A DNA stretch of 64,000 bases, taken from NCBI GenBank assembly GCA_016219985.1, contig JACRJO010000025.1, forward strand, positions 1 to 64,000, in the 5' to 3' direction. The position numbers were made by a program, and so were the translations under genes. Positions within the stretch are counted from its first letter, which is position 1. Every line of letters begins with the position of its first letter. Of the stretch, positions 18,290 through 26,120 are shown one piece after another. The notes under the pieces are model-generated. The model saw only the letters and a list, made by a program, of their open reading frames with translations, ran no database searches and was not told the DNA's origin. This DNA comes from Sphingobacteriales bacterium (GTDB lineage Bacteria; Bacteroidota; Bacteroidia; Chitinophagales; Chitinophagaceae).

Positions 18290-18316
18290 CTGTAAATAAA
18301 GCCCCTCGGGGGTTTG
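18290..18316 (+). terminator. Inverted repeat CAAACCCC / GGGGTTTG before hppA
   Basis: Arms at about 18290-18297 and 18309-18316, 24 bp after the preceding stop. It could act as a weak terminator for the lipoprotein gene. Its right arm includes the TTTG used as the -33 element of the next promoter, so the two may interfere. Confidence 0.35.
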
Positions 18317-18344
18317 GGGTATTGCCGGCCAACCCCTATCTTTG
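18313..18344 (+). promoter_or_regulatory. Consensus Bacteroidota promoter of hppA
   Basis: TTTG at 18313-18316, a 20-bp spacer and TATCTTTG at 18337-18344. This is the best promoter match in the window, giving an untranslated leader of about 50 bases before the ATG at 18400. Confidence 0.8.
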
Positions 18345-18399
18345 CCGCCCGGCCAAAATGGCCTTTTTTTATCAAATCTGACTATAAGAATCGACTGTT

Positions 18400-20649
18400 A
18401 TGGACAAATTGATCTACCTGGTACCCGTCATGGGACTGATTGGCTTGCTCTACACCCTGATTAAGTTCAATTGGGTCTCCAGACAAGATGCTGGTAACGA
18501 CCGTATGAAAGAAATCAGCAACTACATTGCCGTAGGTGCGATGGCCTTCCTTAAAGCAGAATGGAAGATCTTAGGCTATTTCGTGGTGATCGTGGGTATC
18601 CTGCTGGCCGTGATGGCGCAGGCCAATCCCCATTCCCACTGGCTGATCGCGGTTGCCTTCGTCGTGGGGGCCGTCTTCAGCGCCACCGCCGGTTATATCG
18701 GAATGAAAGTGGCCACCCGGGCCAATGTGCGGACAGCCCATGCTGCCCGTACCAGTTTAAGTAAAGCATTGAATGTATCCTTCACCGGTGGCGCCGTTAT
18801 GGGACTAGGCGTATCCGGACTGGCCGTACTCGGGCTGGGTGGTCTGTATATCGTATTAAAACAGGTTTTTGCCCCGCATGCCAGTATTGACTCGGAAGAG
18901 ATGATCAGGACCATCGAAGTACTGACCGGTTTCTCCCTCGGTGCAGAATCCATTGCCCTCTTCGCCCGTGTAGGCGGAGGTATTTATACCAAGGCCGCCG
19001 ACGTAGGCGCTGACCTGGTAGGTAAAGTGGAGGCCGGTATCCCCGAAGATGATCCCCGTAACCCTGCCACGATTGCGGATAACGTGGGCGATAATGTGGG
19101 CGATGTGGCCGGTATGGGCGCCGACTTATTCGGTTCTTATGTGGCCACCGTACTTGCCACGATTGTACTAGGGCAACAGACCACGGTGGATTTTGGGAAC
19201 GATACCATGGGCGGTTTCTCCCCGGTTGTACTGCCGATGCTGATCGCCGGTACAGGTATCCTGTTCTCTATTATCGGAACCCTGTTTGTACGCGTCAGTG
19301 ATACAGCCGGTATCAGTACGGATAATGTACAGAAAGCCCTGAACATGGGTAACTGGGGATCGATTGTACTGACGGCCGCTGCGGCTGCCGGGCTGGTTTA
19401 CTTTGTCCTGCCCGAAGGAACCCTGACCTTAAGGGGATTCACGTTCACCAAATGGGGGGTGCTGGGTGCAATAGCGGTGGGTTTATTGGTGGGCGCCTTA
19501 ATGAGTATCATCACCGAATATTATACAGCCATGGGCAAGCGCCCGGTGAATTCCATCATCCGGCAATCTTCCACCGGTCATGCCACCAATGTAATCGGCG
19601 GCCTGGCGGTAGGGATGGAATCTACTTTCCTCCCGATCCTTGTATTAGCCGGTGGTATCTGGGGTTCTTACCAGTTTGCCGGTCTCTATGGTGTGGCGAT
19701 TGCTGCAGCCGGAATGATGGCCACCACGGCCATGCAGTTAGCCATTGATGCCTTTGGACCCATTGCGGACAATGCCGGCGGTATCGCGGAAATGAGTGAA
19801 TTACCGAAAGAGGTTCGCGAAAAAACCGATGTGCTCGATGCCGTGGGTAATACTACGGCCGCCACCGGTAAAGGATTCGCGATTGCTTCTGCCGCCTTAA
19901 CCGCCCTGGCGCTCTTTGCCGCCTTTGTGGGTGTGGCGATGCCGGGCAACCAGCATATTGATATTTATAAGGCCGAAGTACTGGCTTCTCTCTTTATAGG
20001 AGGTATGATCCCGATGATCTTCTCTTCCCTGGCCATCCGTGCCGTGGGAGAAGCCGCGATGAGCATGGTGGAAGAAGTCCGCCGCCAGTTCCGCACCATA
20101 CCGGGCATCATGGAAGGTACCGGTAAACCGGAATACGATAAATGTGTGGCTATCTCCACGCAGGCATCCATTAAGAAAATGCTTTTACCGGGTGCCATTA
20201 CGATCATTTCCCCCCTGACCATCGGCTTCCTGCTTGGACCGGAAGCCCTGGGTGGTTTCTTAGCCGGGGCTACCGTGAGCGGGGTACTGATGGGGATGTT
20301 CCAGAACAATGCCGGCGGCGCCTGGGATAACGCGAAAAAGTCATTTGAAAAAGGCGTGGAGATCAACGGCGAAATGTATTACAAGAAATCAGAGCCGCAC
20401 AAGGCTTCTGTAACCGGGGATACGGTCGGAGATCCATTTAAGGACACTTCTGGCCCTTCTATGAATATTTTGATTAAATTGATGTCCATTGTTTCCCTGG
20501 TGATCGCCCCCACCCTGGCGCAGATCCATGAAAAGAAAGTGGAAGTGCCGGTAACACCCGAAGTAAAACCGGTGGGTGCCATAGAATATAAAATGAACGC
20601 TGAACCGATCGCGGCCATCAACCCTGCCCATACGGTACAGTACCAATAA
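18400..20649 (+). CDS. hppA: Membrane-bound ion-translocating pyrophosphatase
   Basis: A 749-aa polytopic membrane protein (about 16 helices) that couples PPi hydrolysis to export of H+ or Na+. The catalytic loop around residues 198-245 contains [19 protein letters not shown] and [18 protein letters not shown], the metal-PPi ligands. A second acidic cluster is at [24 protein letters not shown] (residues 483-492) has Ala487 and Gly490 at the two positions that set cation need, the pattern of K+-dependent enzymes. Whether it pumps Na+, H+ or both is not decided by what I can see. A soluble tail of about 35 residues follows the last helix. It has its own strong promoter and a terminator. Confidence 0.95.
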   Translation: MDKLIYLVPVMGLIGLLYTLIKFNWVSRQDAGNDRMKEISNYIAVGAMAFLKAEWKILGYFVVIVGILLAVMAQANPHSHWLIAVAFVVGAVFSATAGYIGMKVATRANVRTAHAARTSLSKALNVSFTGGAVMGLGVSGLAVLGLGGLYIVLKQVFAPHASIDSEEMIRTIEVLTGFSLGAESIALFARVGGGIYTKAADVGADLVGKVEAGIPEDDPRNPATIADNVGDNVGDVAGMGADLFGSYVATVLATIVLGQQTTVDFGNDTMGGFSPVVLPMLIAGTGILFSIIGTLFVRVSDTAGISTDNVQKALNMGNWGSIVLTAAAAAGLVYFVLPEGTLTLRGFTFTKWGVLGAIAVGLLVGALMSIITEYYTAMGKRPVNSIIRQSSTGHATNVIGGLAVGMESTFLPILVLAGGIWGSYQFAGLYGVAIAAAGMMATTAMQLAIDAFGPIADNAGGIAEMSELPKEVREKTDVLDAVGNTTAATGKGFAIASAALTALALFAAFVGVAMPGNQHIDIYKAEVLASLFIGGMIPMIFSSLAIRAVGEAAMSMVEEVRRQFRTIPGIMEGTGKPEYDKCVAISTQASIKKMLLPGAITIISPLTIGFLLGPEALGGFLAGATVSGVLMGMFQNNAGGAWDNAKKSFEKGVEINGEMYYKKSEPHKASVTGDTVGDPFKDTSGPSMNILIKLMSIVSLVIAPTLAQIHEKKVEVPVTPEVKPVGAIEYKMNAEPIAAINPAHTVQYQ

Positions 20650-20670
20650 GAGCTTAATCAGAACCATTAC

Positions 20671-20706
20671 TAAGTCCCGCTGTTTCCACAGGGGGGCTTA
20701 TTTTTT
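20671..20706 (+). terminator. Terminator after hppA
   Basis: AAGTCCC…GGGGCTT imperfect hairpin followed by a T-run (ATTTTTTTATT), 20-55 bp after the stop. Confidence 0.6.
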
Positions 20707-20708
20707 TA

Positions 20709-20816
20709 TTGAGCATTGAAAATTGAGCATTGAACATTAAGAATTATTATTCTTCCTTGAATAAACGAACGAGAAATGAAATTTTCAATATTCAATATTC
20801 AATTTTCAATGCTCAG
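20709..20816. repeat. Long inverted repeat made of GAGCATTGAA-type words
   Basis: The left arm (about 20710-20735) repeats TGAGCATTGAAAAT-like words; the right arm (about 20792-20816) is its near-perfect reverse complement (TCAATATTCAATTTTCAATG). The arms are about 25 bp with roughly two mismatches, separated by about 55 bp. It lies just after the hppA terminator in non-coding DNA. Confidence 0.7.
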
Positions 20817-20990
20817 TTCATTCCGTCCGGCCTGAAAGAACCAGTTCACATTCACCACATAATTCTAATGCCCTTATGTCCTGCTCCCTACTTAGTTGTC
20901 AGTTGTCAGGGCCTCCTAAGAAGCTGTCTAAAAAAGTCATTTTCGATTTTCAAAACGCAATACCCACAGAAGGCCCCATTCCTGGCTAAC

Positions 20991-21045
20991 CAATAATGTC
21001 ACCCTTCTCGCCTCGCTAAGCCAGGCGCAGCGGGTCAGGGTTCAT
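20991..21045 (-). repeat. Interspersed ~50-bp repeat, copy 1 (inverted relative to copy 2)
   Basis: Read on the minus strand it contains GACCCGCTGCGCCTGGCTTA, GCGAGGCGAG and GGGTGACATTATTGG in order. A second copy with the same blocks in the same order lies on the plus strand at about 52729-52783. It is non-coding in both places. Confidence 0.65.
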
Positions 21046-21182
21046 TTCATTCTACCCAATCACTCTACAATAATTTCAGCCCTCCCGCCTGCGCTAAAGC
21101 TTCGGCCGGCAGGTCGGGACTATTGACTACTGACTACCGACTACCCCCACCCCCCGAAAAATACGAAATGCCCCTCCTATCC

Positions 21183-21205
21183 CAAACGATCCTTAGAAGG
21201 CCCCA
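21183..21205. repeat. 23-bp repeat, copy A, forming the 3' end of the aminotransferase gene
   Basis: The core GATCCTTAGAAGGCCCCA with CAAAC before it is shared with 27979-28001 (one difference in 23 bases). A shorter AGAAGGCCCCATTC copy lies at 20968-20981. Here the repeat contains the stop codon (TTA on this strand at 21193) and the last codons of the gene. Confidence 0.65.
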
Positions 21206-22749
21206 TTCACCTTCTCAAACCACCCACTCACCCTCTCCCCCACCTGGTCTTTAAACGAAACGTGATGGTACTCATTGGTATCCGGCTCATAGACATAGTC
21301 CTTTTTCCACTCGGGGTAATGCAGGGCCACTTCTTCAATGGCCTTCAGGATAAATTTTATTTCCTCATCCGTCATTACCGGGTGGATGGACATCCGGATC
21401 CAGCCGGGTTTGCAGGACAGGTCCCCCCTGTGCATTTCTTCGAGGATCTCGTAGGAATGCAGCTGGTCCACATGCAGCAACACATGACCATAGGTGCCGG
21501 CACAGGCGCAGCCACCGCGGGTCTGAATGCCAAAGCGGTCGTTCAGCAGTTTTACCACCAGGTTGAAATGGGCTCCCTTCAGGATGAAGGAAATCACCCC
21601 GAGGCGATGAGTGGTCTGTGACTCGAGTATTTCAATACCCGGTATCGCGGGTAATTTTTCAAAAATGATCTTCAGCAGTTCCTCTTCCCGTCGCAGCATC
21701 TTTTCCACACCCATTTCCTCTTTCAGTTTCACCGCCAGGGCCGCTTTTATCCCCTGCAGGAACGGCGGGGTGCCGCCGTCCTCCCGGTGTTCAATATCGT
21801 TGATGTATTCGTGCATCTTCCAGGGATTGGTATAAGTAACTGTGCCCCCGCCCGGCTGGTCAGGAATGATATTTTTATAGAGTTTTTTATGAAAGATCAG
21901 GACGCCAGGCGTGCCCTGTCCCCCGAGGAATTTATGCGGTGAGAAAAAGATGGCATCTAATTGGGCGCCTTTCTCTTCGGGGTGCATATTGATAGCCACA
22001 TAGGGGGCCGAGCAGGCAAAGTCCACAAAGCAAAGCCCCTTGTACGCATGTACTAATTTAGCCACTTCATGATAGGGGGTCTGAATACCCGTCACGTTGG
22101 AACAGCCGGTGATCGCGGCGATCTTATGCTGCCGGTCCTTGTATTTTTCCAATAACTGTTCCAGGGAGACCAGGCAGATATTTCCCGCTGCATCATTGGG
22201 GATGATCTCCACGTCGGCGATGGTTTCCAGCCAGGAGGTCTGGTTGGAATGGTGTTCCATCTGTGAAACAAAAATGACGGGCCGGAGTTGCGGGTCCACA
22301 TCGAGGTAATCGCTGAACAGTTCGTGGATCTTCAGCACCGGGCTTTCGAGTTCGTGCGAGGCAGGCAGGCGTCCCTGTTTCACATAGTCCATGATTCGTT
22401 CGGGAATACGGAGCCCGAGCAGTCTTTGCAGTTTATTCACGGCCCCGGTCATCCCGCTGCCGGCAAAGATGAGTACATCATCAGGCCCGGCATTCACATG
22501 TTTTTTGATGATCCGCTTGGCTAGTTCGTAGGCCCGGGTCATGGCCGTCCCGGTAACTGTAGTTTCAGTATGGGTATTCCCCAGCAAGGGCATGATTTCC
22601 CCAGAAAGCCGGTCTTCGATGGGTTTATAGGCCCTCCCGCTGGCTGTCCAGTCGGCATAGATCATTTTCTGGGTGCCGAAGGGAGATTCAAAAGAGGTAT
22701 CAATCCCGATGATATTCTTTCTGAAGGGAAGAAAGTATTCTTGCAGCAA
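21193..22749 (-). CDS. Class V aminotransferase, cysteine desulfurase-like
   Basis: A 518-aa PLP-dependent enzyme of the class V (NifS/SufS/CsdA-like) fold. The PLP lysine is in FFSPHKFLGGQGTPG. A cofactor-contacting segment is SQMEHHSNQTSW and a Cys-rich loop RGGCACAGTYGH lies near the C-terminus. It is about 100 residues longer than SufS and belongs to a longer Bacteroidota group whose substrate is not established; cysteine or selenocysteine lyase activity is possible. No suf or isc genes are adjacent. The frame opens with a TTG at 22749 with no upstream in-frame ATG, so the start is uncertain. The final codons (VNGAF) fall inside a repeat also found at 27979-28001. Confidence 0.8.
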   Translation of the reverse strand: MLQEYFLPFRKNIIGIDTSFESPFGTQKMIYADWTASGRAYKPIEDRLSGEIMPLLGNTHTETTVTGTAMTRAYELAKRIIKKHVNAGPDDVLIFAGSGMTGAVNKLQRLLGLRIPERIMDYVKQGRLPASHELESPVLKIHELFSDYLDVDPQLRPVIFVSQMEHHSNQTSWLETIADVEIIPNDAAGNICLVSLEQLLEKYKDRQHKIAAITGCSNVTGIQTPYHEVAKLVHAYKGLCFVDFACSAPYVAINMHPEEKGAQLDAIFFSPHKFLGGQGTPGVLIFHKKLYKNIIPDQPGGGTVTYTNPWKMHEYINDIEHREDGGTPPFLQGIKAALAVKLKEEMGVEKMLRREEELLKIIFEKLPAIPGIEILESQTTHRLGVISFILKGAHFNLVVKLLNDRFGIQTRGGCACAGTYGHVLLHVDQLHSYEILEEMHRGDLSCKPGWIRMSIHPVMTDEEIKFILKAIEEVALHYPEWKKDYVYEPDTNEYHHVSFKDQVGERVSGWFEKVNGAF

Positions 22750-22843
22750 GGCATTCGTTTGCCCTAAAATTAATTTATTTCCTTTATTACAAAGGTGATA
22801 TTAATTACAGGACTGCAGGAAGGCCCGTTCGCGGGTCCCCGTC

Positions 22844-23314
22844 TCAATCACTTATCCGCCGGTATTTTGTCCCGATATAATCTACAAAATCAGGTTCAAT
22901 TCCCTGCTGGCGAAGCAGGGTCTGTATCTGCGCCCTGTGATGAATAGAATGATAGTTAAGCTGCAATGCGATGTCTTTGGGTGTGGCAGCCCACTGGCCG
23001 TTGTCATACCCAACAAACCTGACCTCGGTATTTAATTCATCCTCTGTTTTTGAACTAATATACAGCAACCAGGCGTCCAGGCTCCTGGCCCATTCTCTCT
23101 CCAGCTCATTTTCTGCATACACAGGGTCCCACCAGGATAGCTGCGGCGCGGCCGGGTCCTTCGAAATCCGGGCCATCCATTTATACTGGCTGTTGATCAG
23201 GTGACTGAACAGCCTGACCGCTTCTGTCCTGTCCGGAAGTTGCAGAATCTTTGACAATAGTTTCCGGTTGGTACTATCGTTATACCGGAAGGTCTCGATT
23301 AAATACTCTTTCAT
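22844..23314 (-). CDS. DinB-family protein
   Basis: A 156-aa DinB/YfiT-type four-helix-bundle protein. The three metal-binding histidine positions are represented by FSHLINSQYKW and LNYHSIHHRAQIQTLLRQQG, and the end DFVDYIGTKYR is typical of the family. Members are putative metal-dependent hydrolases or thiol transferases; the substrate is unknown. It lies 95 bp upstream of the aminotransferase on the same strand, with no strong signal between them. Confidence 0.85.
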   Translation of the reverse strand: MKEYLIETFRYNDSTNRKLLSKILQLPDRTEAVRLFSHLINSQYKWMARISKDPAAPQLSWWDPVYAENELEREWARSLDAWLLYISSKTEDELNTEVRFVGYDNGQWAATPKDIALQLNYHSIHHRAQIQTLLRQQGIEPDFVDYIGTKYRRISD

Positions 23315-23348
23315 AATAATACAGTTTCAGTGAGCAGGTGTTGAATTA

Positions 23349-23410
23349 CAAATTAAACACAGCCGGTTAAGATTTTTTATTTTCGCTGCCCTGAGTTTGC
23401 AACTCAGGGC
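23349..23410. repeat. Repeat block with hairpin (copy 1), downstream flank of the PQQ lipoprotein gene
   Basis: CAAATTAAACACAGCC (23349-23364), an A/T-rich spacer with TTTTTATTTTCG, then a hairpin GCCCTGAGTT-TGC-AACTCAGGGC (23388-23410) followed by AATATTT. Related blocks occur in the same orientation at 25263-25290 and 25354-25560, on the other side of the gene. Confidence 0.7.
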
Positions 23411-23493
23411 AATATTTATAAAAAACCCATAGCAGTAATCCGTATCCTCCGCTAACAGGAATATTACCTGAAAATGAATCGCTCCATTTTCAT

Positions 23494-25200
23494 TTATTGC
23501 TGGTTGCCTGATATACCGGAATGGTATTGCGCTCCCGCCTTATCTACCACCAGGATCCCGCTGTAAAAAGGCCGGGTGCCAATATAAGCCCAGAGAACTG
23601 AACCCGTAGTGGCATTCAGGGCGGTTATGCTGTTGTTCCAGTTTCCTAAATAGACGGTATTATTGGCGGCGGTGACATTTCCCAAGGAGGAACTAGTATT
23701 TTGATAGGAGCCGAATTTCCATACAAGACTACCTGTTTCTGCATTAACCGCGTATAATTCTCCCCCCCTTGTATTGCAGTATATGATACCGTTCATTCCC
23801 ACCGGTGGACGGAAACCGGAAAACGGCGTACTATACCTCCATACCAAAGAGCCGGTAAGCGGGTCCAGGCAGTTTAGATTTGCCCCGTTATCGCAATAGA
23901 GCTTGTTATTATAAACCGTAGGTGCAAAAGAAGCACCACCCAGGGTACCATTTAAGTAATGCCATTTCATTGTACCCGGGCTGGACAGGTCAACAGCTAT
24001 CATATCCATCAGTTCGCCATCCGCAAAGATCATATTATTCCAGTAACAGGGATTGCTTGAAAACCCAATGGGTGAAACCAGGTTATTCCATAAATTCACG
24101 CCGGTGTTCCAGTCAATCGCATACATCGAATAGAATCGCTGGGGGCTGTAAAAAACACCATTGTTCATCGTCATGCTGACTGCTAATTCCCGGGGCACTT
24201 TCCACCTCCTCGCACCGGTGGTTGCATTAACCGAATAAATGCCTCCCTCGGAGTAAATGGTATTCAGTAAGAAATCATTATAAAAAATGGCGCCATTATA
24301 GGCTATCGGGGCTGCATTGGTCCCTGTCATCGCATCAGACTGATGGGTCCACCGGACTGAACCGGATACGGGGTCAATACAGAATAAAGTGCCATTCCCG
24401 GAGCAGGCATACAAATTTCCATTGTACAGGATCGGGTTGGATTGGACCGGTGATCCCAGGTTCCATCTTCTTTCCATCCTTCCTGTTCGGGCATCAAGTG
24501 CATAAAGATAGCCATCCTCGCTCCCGGCATATACCGTCTGGTTGTACGAGGAAAAAACATTGTAATTCCGAAAACTTCCATCCTCGGCCGTTACTGTATA
24601 AGACACGGGGTTATTAAAATTTCCGGCTGTACCCCCGGCCGGGCTGAGTGATTTTCCTGTATAAACAATGGTAGGGACCAGGCTGGAACTGATACTGGCG
24701 GCCGGCAGGGCAAGGGCGATTGACTCCCCCTGTATTTCCCCGATAATATCCGCATCCAGGGAGGGGTTAACTGATTTTTCAAGTATAAAACTCTGGATAC
24801 TTTTTTCGTCGCTGAGCGCCCGGGTAACCACATAAAAAGCTTTTGTACTTCCGTCTTCCGCCTTTACCGTGTAAACAACCACCGTACTGAAGTCCTGTAG
24901 TATTCCTGTTGCCGGGCTAACAGAGGATCCTGTAAACCGGATTTTCGGGACAAAAGAACGTTCACTGACCCCGGCTGGCAGAAACAGGTAAATTGTATCC
25001 CGGCTGAAAATCCCGGCTATATCAGCAGTCAATGCCGGGTTTTCTGCGGCCAGTAACCTGAATTCATTGATCAGTTTTACTGAAGATCCCGGAGGTTTCT
25101 GATCCTTTTTCTTACAGGCCTCACCCCAAAATAAAATAGCCATGAGCATAGCCCATAGCAACCTGTTCCATTTAAAGATACCGGTACAAATATTTTTCAT
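23494..25200 (-). CDS. Lipoprotein with two DUF5018-like domains and a PQQ-type beta-propeller
   Basis: A 568-aa exported lipoprotein (lipobox GEAC after a hydrophobic segment near residue 28). Two consecutive domains of about 85 residues follow, each ending in a 'VxYTVxAEDGSxxxYxV' strand pair (VVVYTVKAEDGSTKAFYVV and PVSYTVTAEDGSFRNYNVF), as in DUF5018. The rest is a beta-propeller of repeated blades (VYAGSEDGYLYALDARTG, LYACSGNGTLFCIDPVSG, LYCDNGANLNCLDPLTGSLVW, VYLGNWNNSITALNATTG). Such propellers usually scaffold protein or surface interactions; no PQQ enzyme residues were recognised. The ATG at 25200 is preferred over an upstream Met at 25221. Both flanks carry related hairpin repeats, which suggests cassette-like acquisition. 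Confidence 0.8.
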   Translation of the reverse strand: MKNICTGIFKWNRLLWAMLMAILFWGEACKKKDQKPPGSSVKLINEFRLLAAENPALTADIAGIFSRDTIYLFLPAGVSERSFVPKIRFTGSSVSPATGILQDFSTVVVYTVKAEDGSTKAFYVVTRALSDEKSIQSFILEKSVNPSLDADIIGEIQGESIALALPAASISSSLVPTIVYTGKSLSPAGGTAGNFNNPVSYTVTAEDGSFRNYNVFSSYNQTVYAGSEDGYLYALDARTGRMERRWNLGSPVQSNPILYNGNLYACSGNGTLFCIDPVSGSVRWTHQSDAMTGTNAAPIAYNGAIFYNDFLLNTIYSEGGIYSVNATTGARRWKVPRELAVSMTMNNGVFYSPQRFYSMYAIDWNTGVNLWNNLVSPIGFSSNPCYWNNMIFADGELMDMIAVDLSSPGTMKWHYLNGTLGGASFAPTVYNNKLYCDNGANLNCLDPLTGSLVWRYSTPFSGFRPPVGMNGIIYCNTRGGELYAVNAETGSLVWKFGSYQNTSSSLGNVTAANNTVYLGNWNNSITALNATTGSVLWAYIGTRPFYSGILVVDKAGAQYHSGISGNQQ

Positions 25201-25262
25201 ATCACAGCTATACTGGTGCAATCAAAAATAAAAATTATTTTCAGAACATACAATTACCCCGA

Positions 25263-25287
25263 TGTCCTGAGTTTTCAACTCAGGACA
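25263..25287. repeat. CCTGAGTT hairpin, copy 2
   Basis: TGTCCTGAGTT-TTC-AACTCAGGACA: 11-bp perfect stem, preceded by CCCGA and followed by ATATTT, as in the other copies. Confidence 0.75.
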
Positions 25288-25535
25288 ATATTTCCCAAAA
25301 CCGCCACATCCAAAATCCCAATTTCTTTCTTTCAGAGAGTCTGTGTTTAGCCGCAAATTAAATACAGCCTTTCAGCATTTCTTATTTTTCGTTTTTACTT
25401 TATTGCTGTCGTCTTCATACTGAATACTACTGCCTGCCGGGGGCTTTTGCTAATTGGGTCACGCAGTAGCCCCAATAATTGTATTGTTTGATACGCCACA
25501 ATCCTATTTTATAAAAATGCCATTCGCCCCCGCTG

Positions 25536-25556
25536 TCCTGAGTTTTCAACTCAGGA
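25536..25556. repeat. CCTGAGTT hairpin, copy 3
   Basis: TCCTGAGTT-TTC-AACTCAGGA: 9-bp stem, preceded by CCCGCTG and followed by TAATTTC. Confidence 0.75.
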
Positions 25557-25727
25557 TAATTTCGAACAGGCTTTAAAATACAACTACTAACCAAAAACTA
25601 CAAACTCCCTGTAACCTTTCCCGCCCCCGTCCGTCAAATGTTAAAGGCTGTTAAAAATCATTAAAAATCCCTCCGGGATGGCCGTCTTACGAAAAAGGTC
25701 GTATATTCGGGCCATAAACCGGAAATC

Positions 25728-26117
25728 ATGTCAGCGCCAAAAACGATAAAACCTACAGAAAGTGAACTGGAAATCCTCCAGATCCTTTGGAAAAAAGGCA
25801 CCGCCACCGTGCGGGAGGTTCATGAAGAATTAGCCAGCAGTAAGGATGTGGGCTATACCACCACCCTGAAACTGATGCAGATCATGAACGAAAAAGGCAT
25901 CGTGAAAAGAGATGATTCCATGCGTACCCATGTGTACCAGGCAGCTGTGAATAAAGAACGTACCCAGAAACACCTGTTGGGTAAAATGATCGACAACCTT
26001 TTTGGCGGCTCTCCCTCGCAACTGGTCATCCAGGCGCTGGGCGATGAAAGCCATAAGGCCAGCCCCGAAGAACTGGAAAAGATACAGTCCCTGCTGGACA
26101 GTCTTAAAAAACGTTAA
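25728..26117 (+). CDS. BlaI/MecI-family transcriptional repressor
   Basis: A 129-aa winged-helix regulator. The N-terminal DNA-binding domain reads TESELEILQILWKKGTATVREVHEEL and GYTTTLKLMQIMNEKGIVKRD, and the C-terminal part (KHLLGKMIDNLFGGSPSQLVIQAL) is the dimerisation helix pair. In the family, such repressors are inactivated by cleavage when the membrane protease partner senses its signal. That partner follows 3 bp downstream. I could not find a classical TACAnnTGTA operator in the 120 bp upstream. Confidence 0.92.
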   Translation: MSAPKTIKPTESELEILQILWKKGTATVREVHEELASSKDVGYTTTLKLMQIMNEKGIVKRDDSMRTHVYQAAVNKERTQKHLLGKMIDNLFGGSPSQLVIQALGDESHKASPEELEKIQSLLDSLKKR

Positions 26118-26120
26118 ACC

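Larger units (their letters stand above)
20650..21192. other. Non-coding, repeat-rich interval
   Basis: No gene is supported here. It holds, in order: the hppA terminator; the long inverted repeat (20709-20816); a TTAGTTGTCAGTTGTCAG word array (20891-20909); an AAGCTGTCTAAAAAAGTC motif (about 20919-20937) reminiscent of an insertion-sequence end; a first copy of AGAAGGCCCCATTC (20968-20981); one copy of the ~50-bp interspersed element (20991-21045); a GCCTGCGCTAAAGCTTCGG structure (about 21086-21106); and a TGACTACTGACTACC array (about 21123-21146). Confidence 0.6.
25222..25727. other. Non-coding interval with hairpin repeats
   Basis: No gene is supported. It contains hairpin copy 2 (25263-25287), the CAAATTAAATACAGCC copy (25354-25369), hairpin copy 3 (25536-25556), a CTACTAACCAAAAACTACAAACT word array (about 25582-25604) and the putative promoter of the following regulator (TATATTCG near 25702). 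Confidence 0.6.

Noticed and set aside
20919..20937. AAGCTGTCTAAAAAAGTC resembling the terminal repeat of some insertion sequences
   Set aside because: No second end, no transposase remnant and no target duplication were found, so it is mentioned only in the interval description.
25690..25727. Possible BlaI operator (TACAnnTGTA) upstream of the repressor gene
   Set aside because: I searched the upstream region by eye and did not find a convincing dyad; only a TATATTCG promoter-like box.
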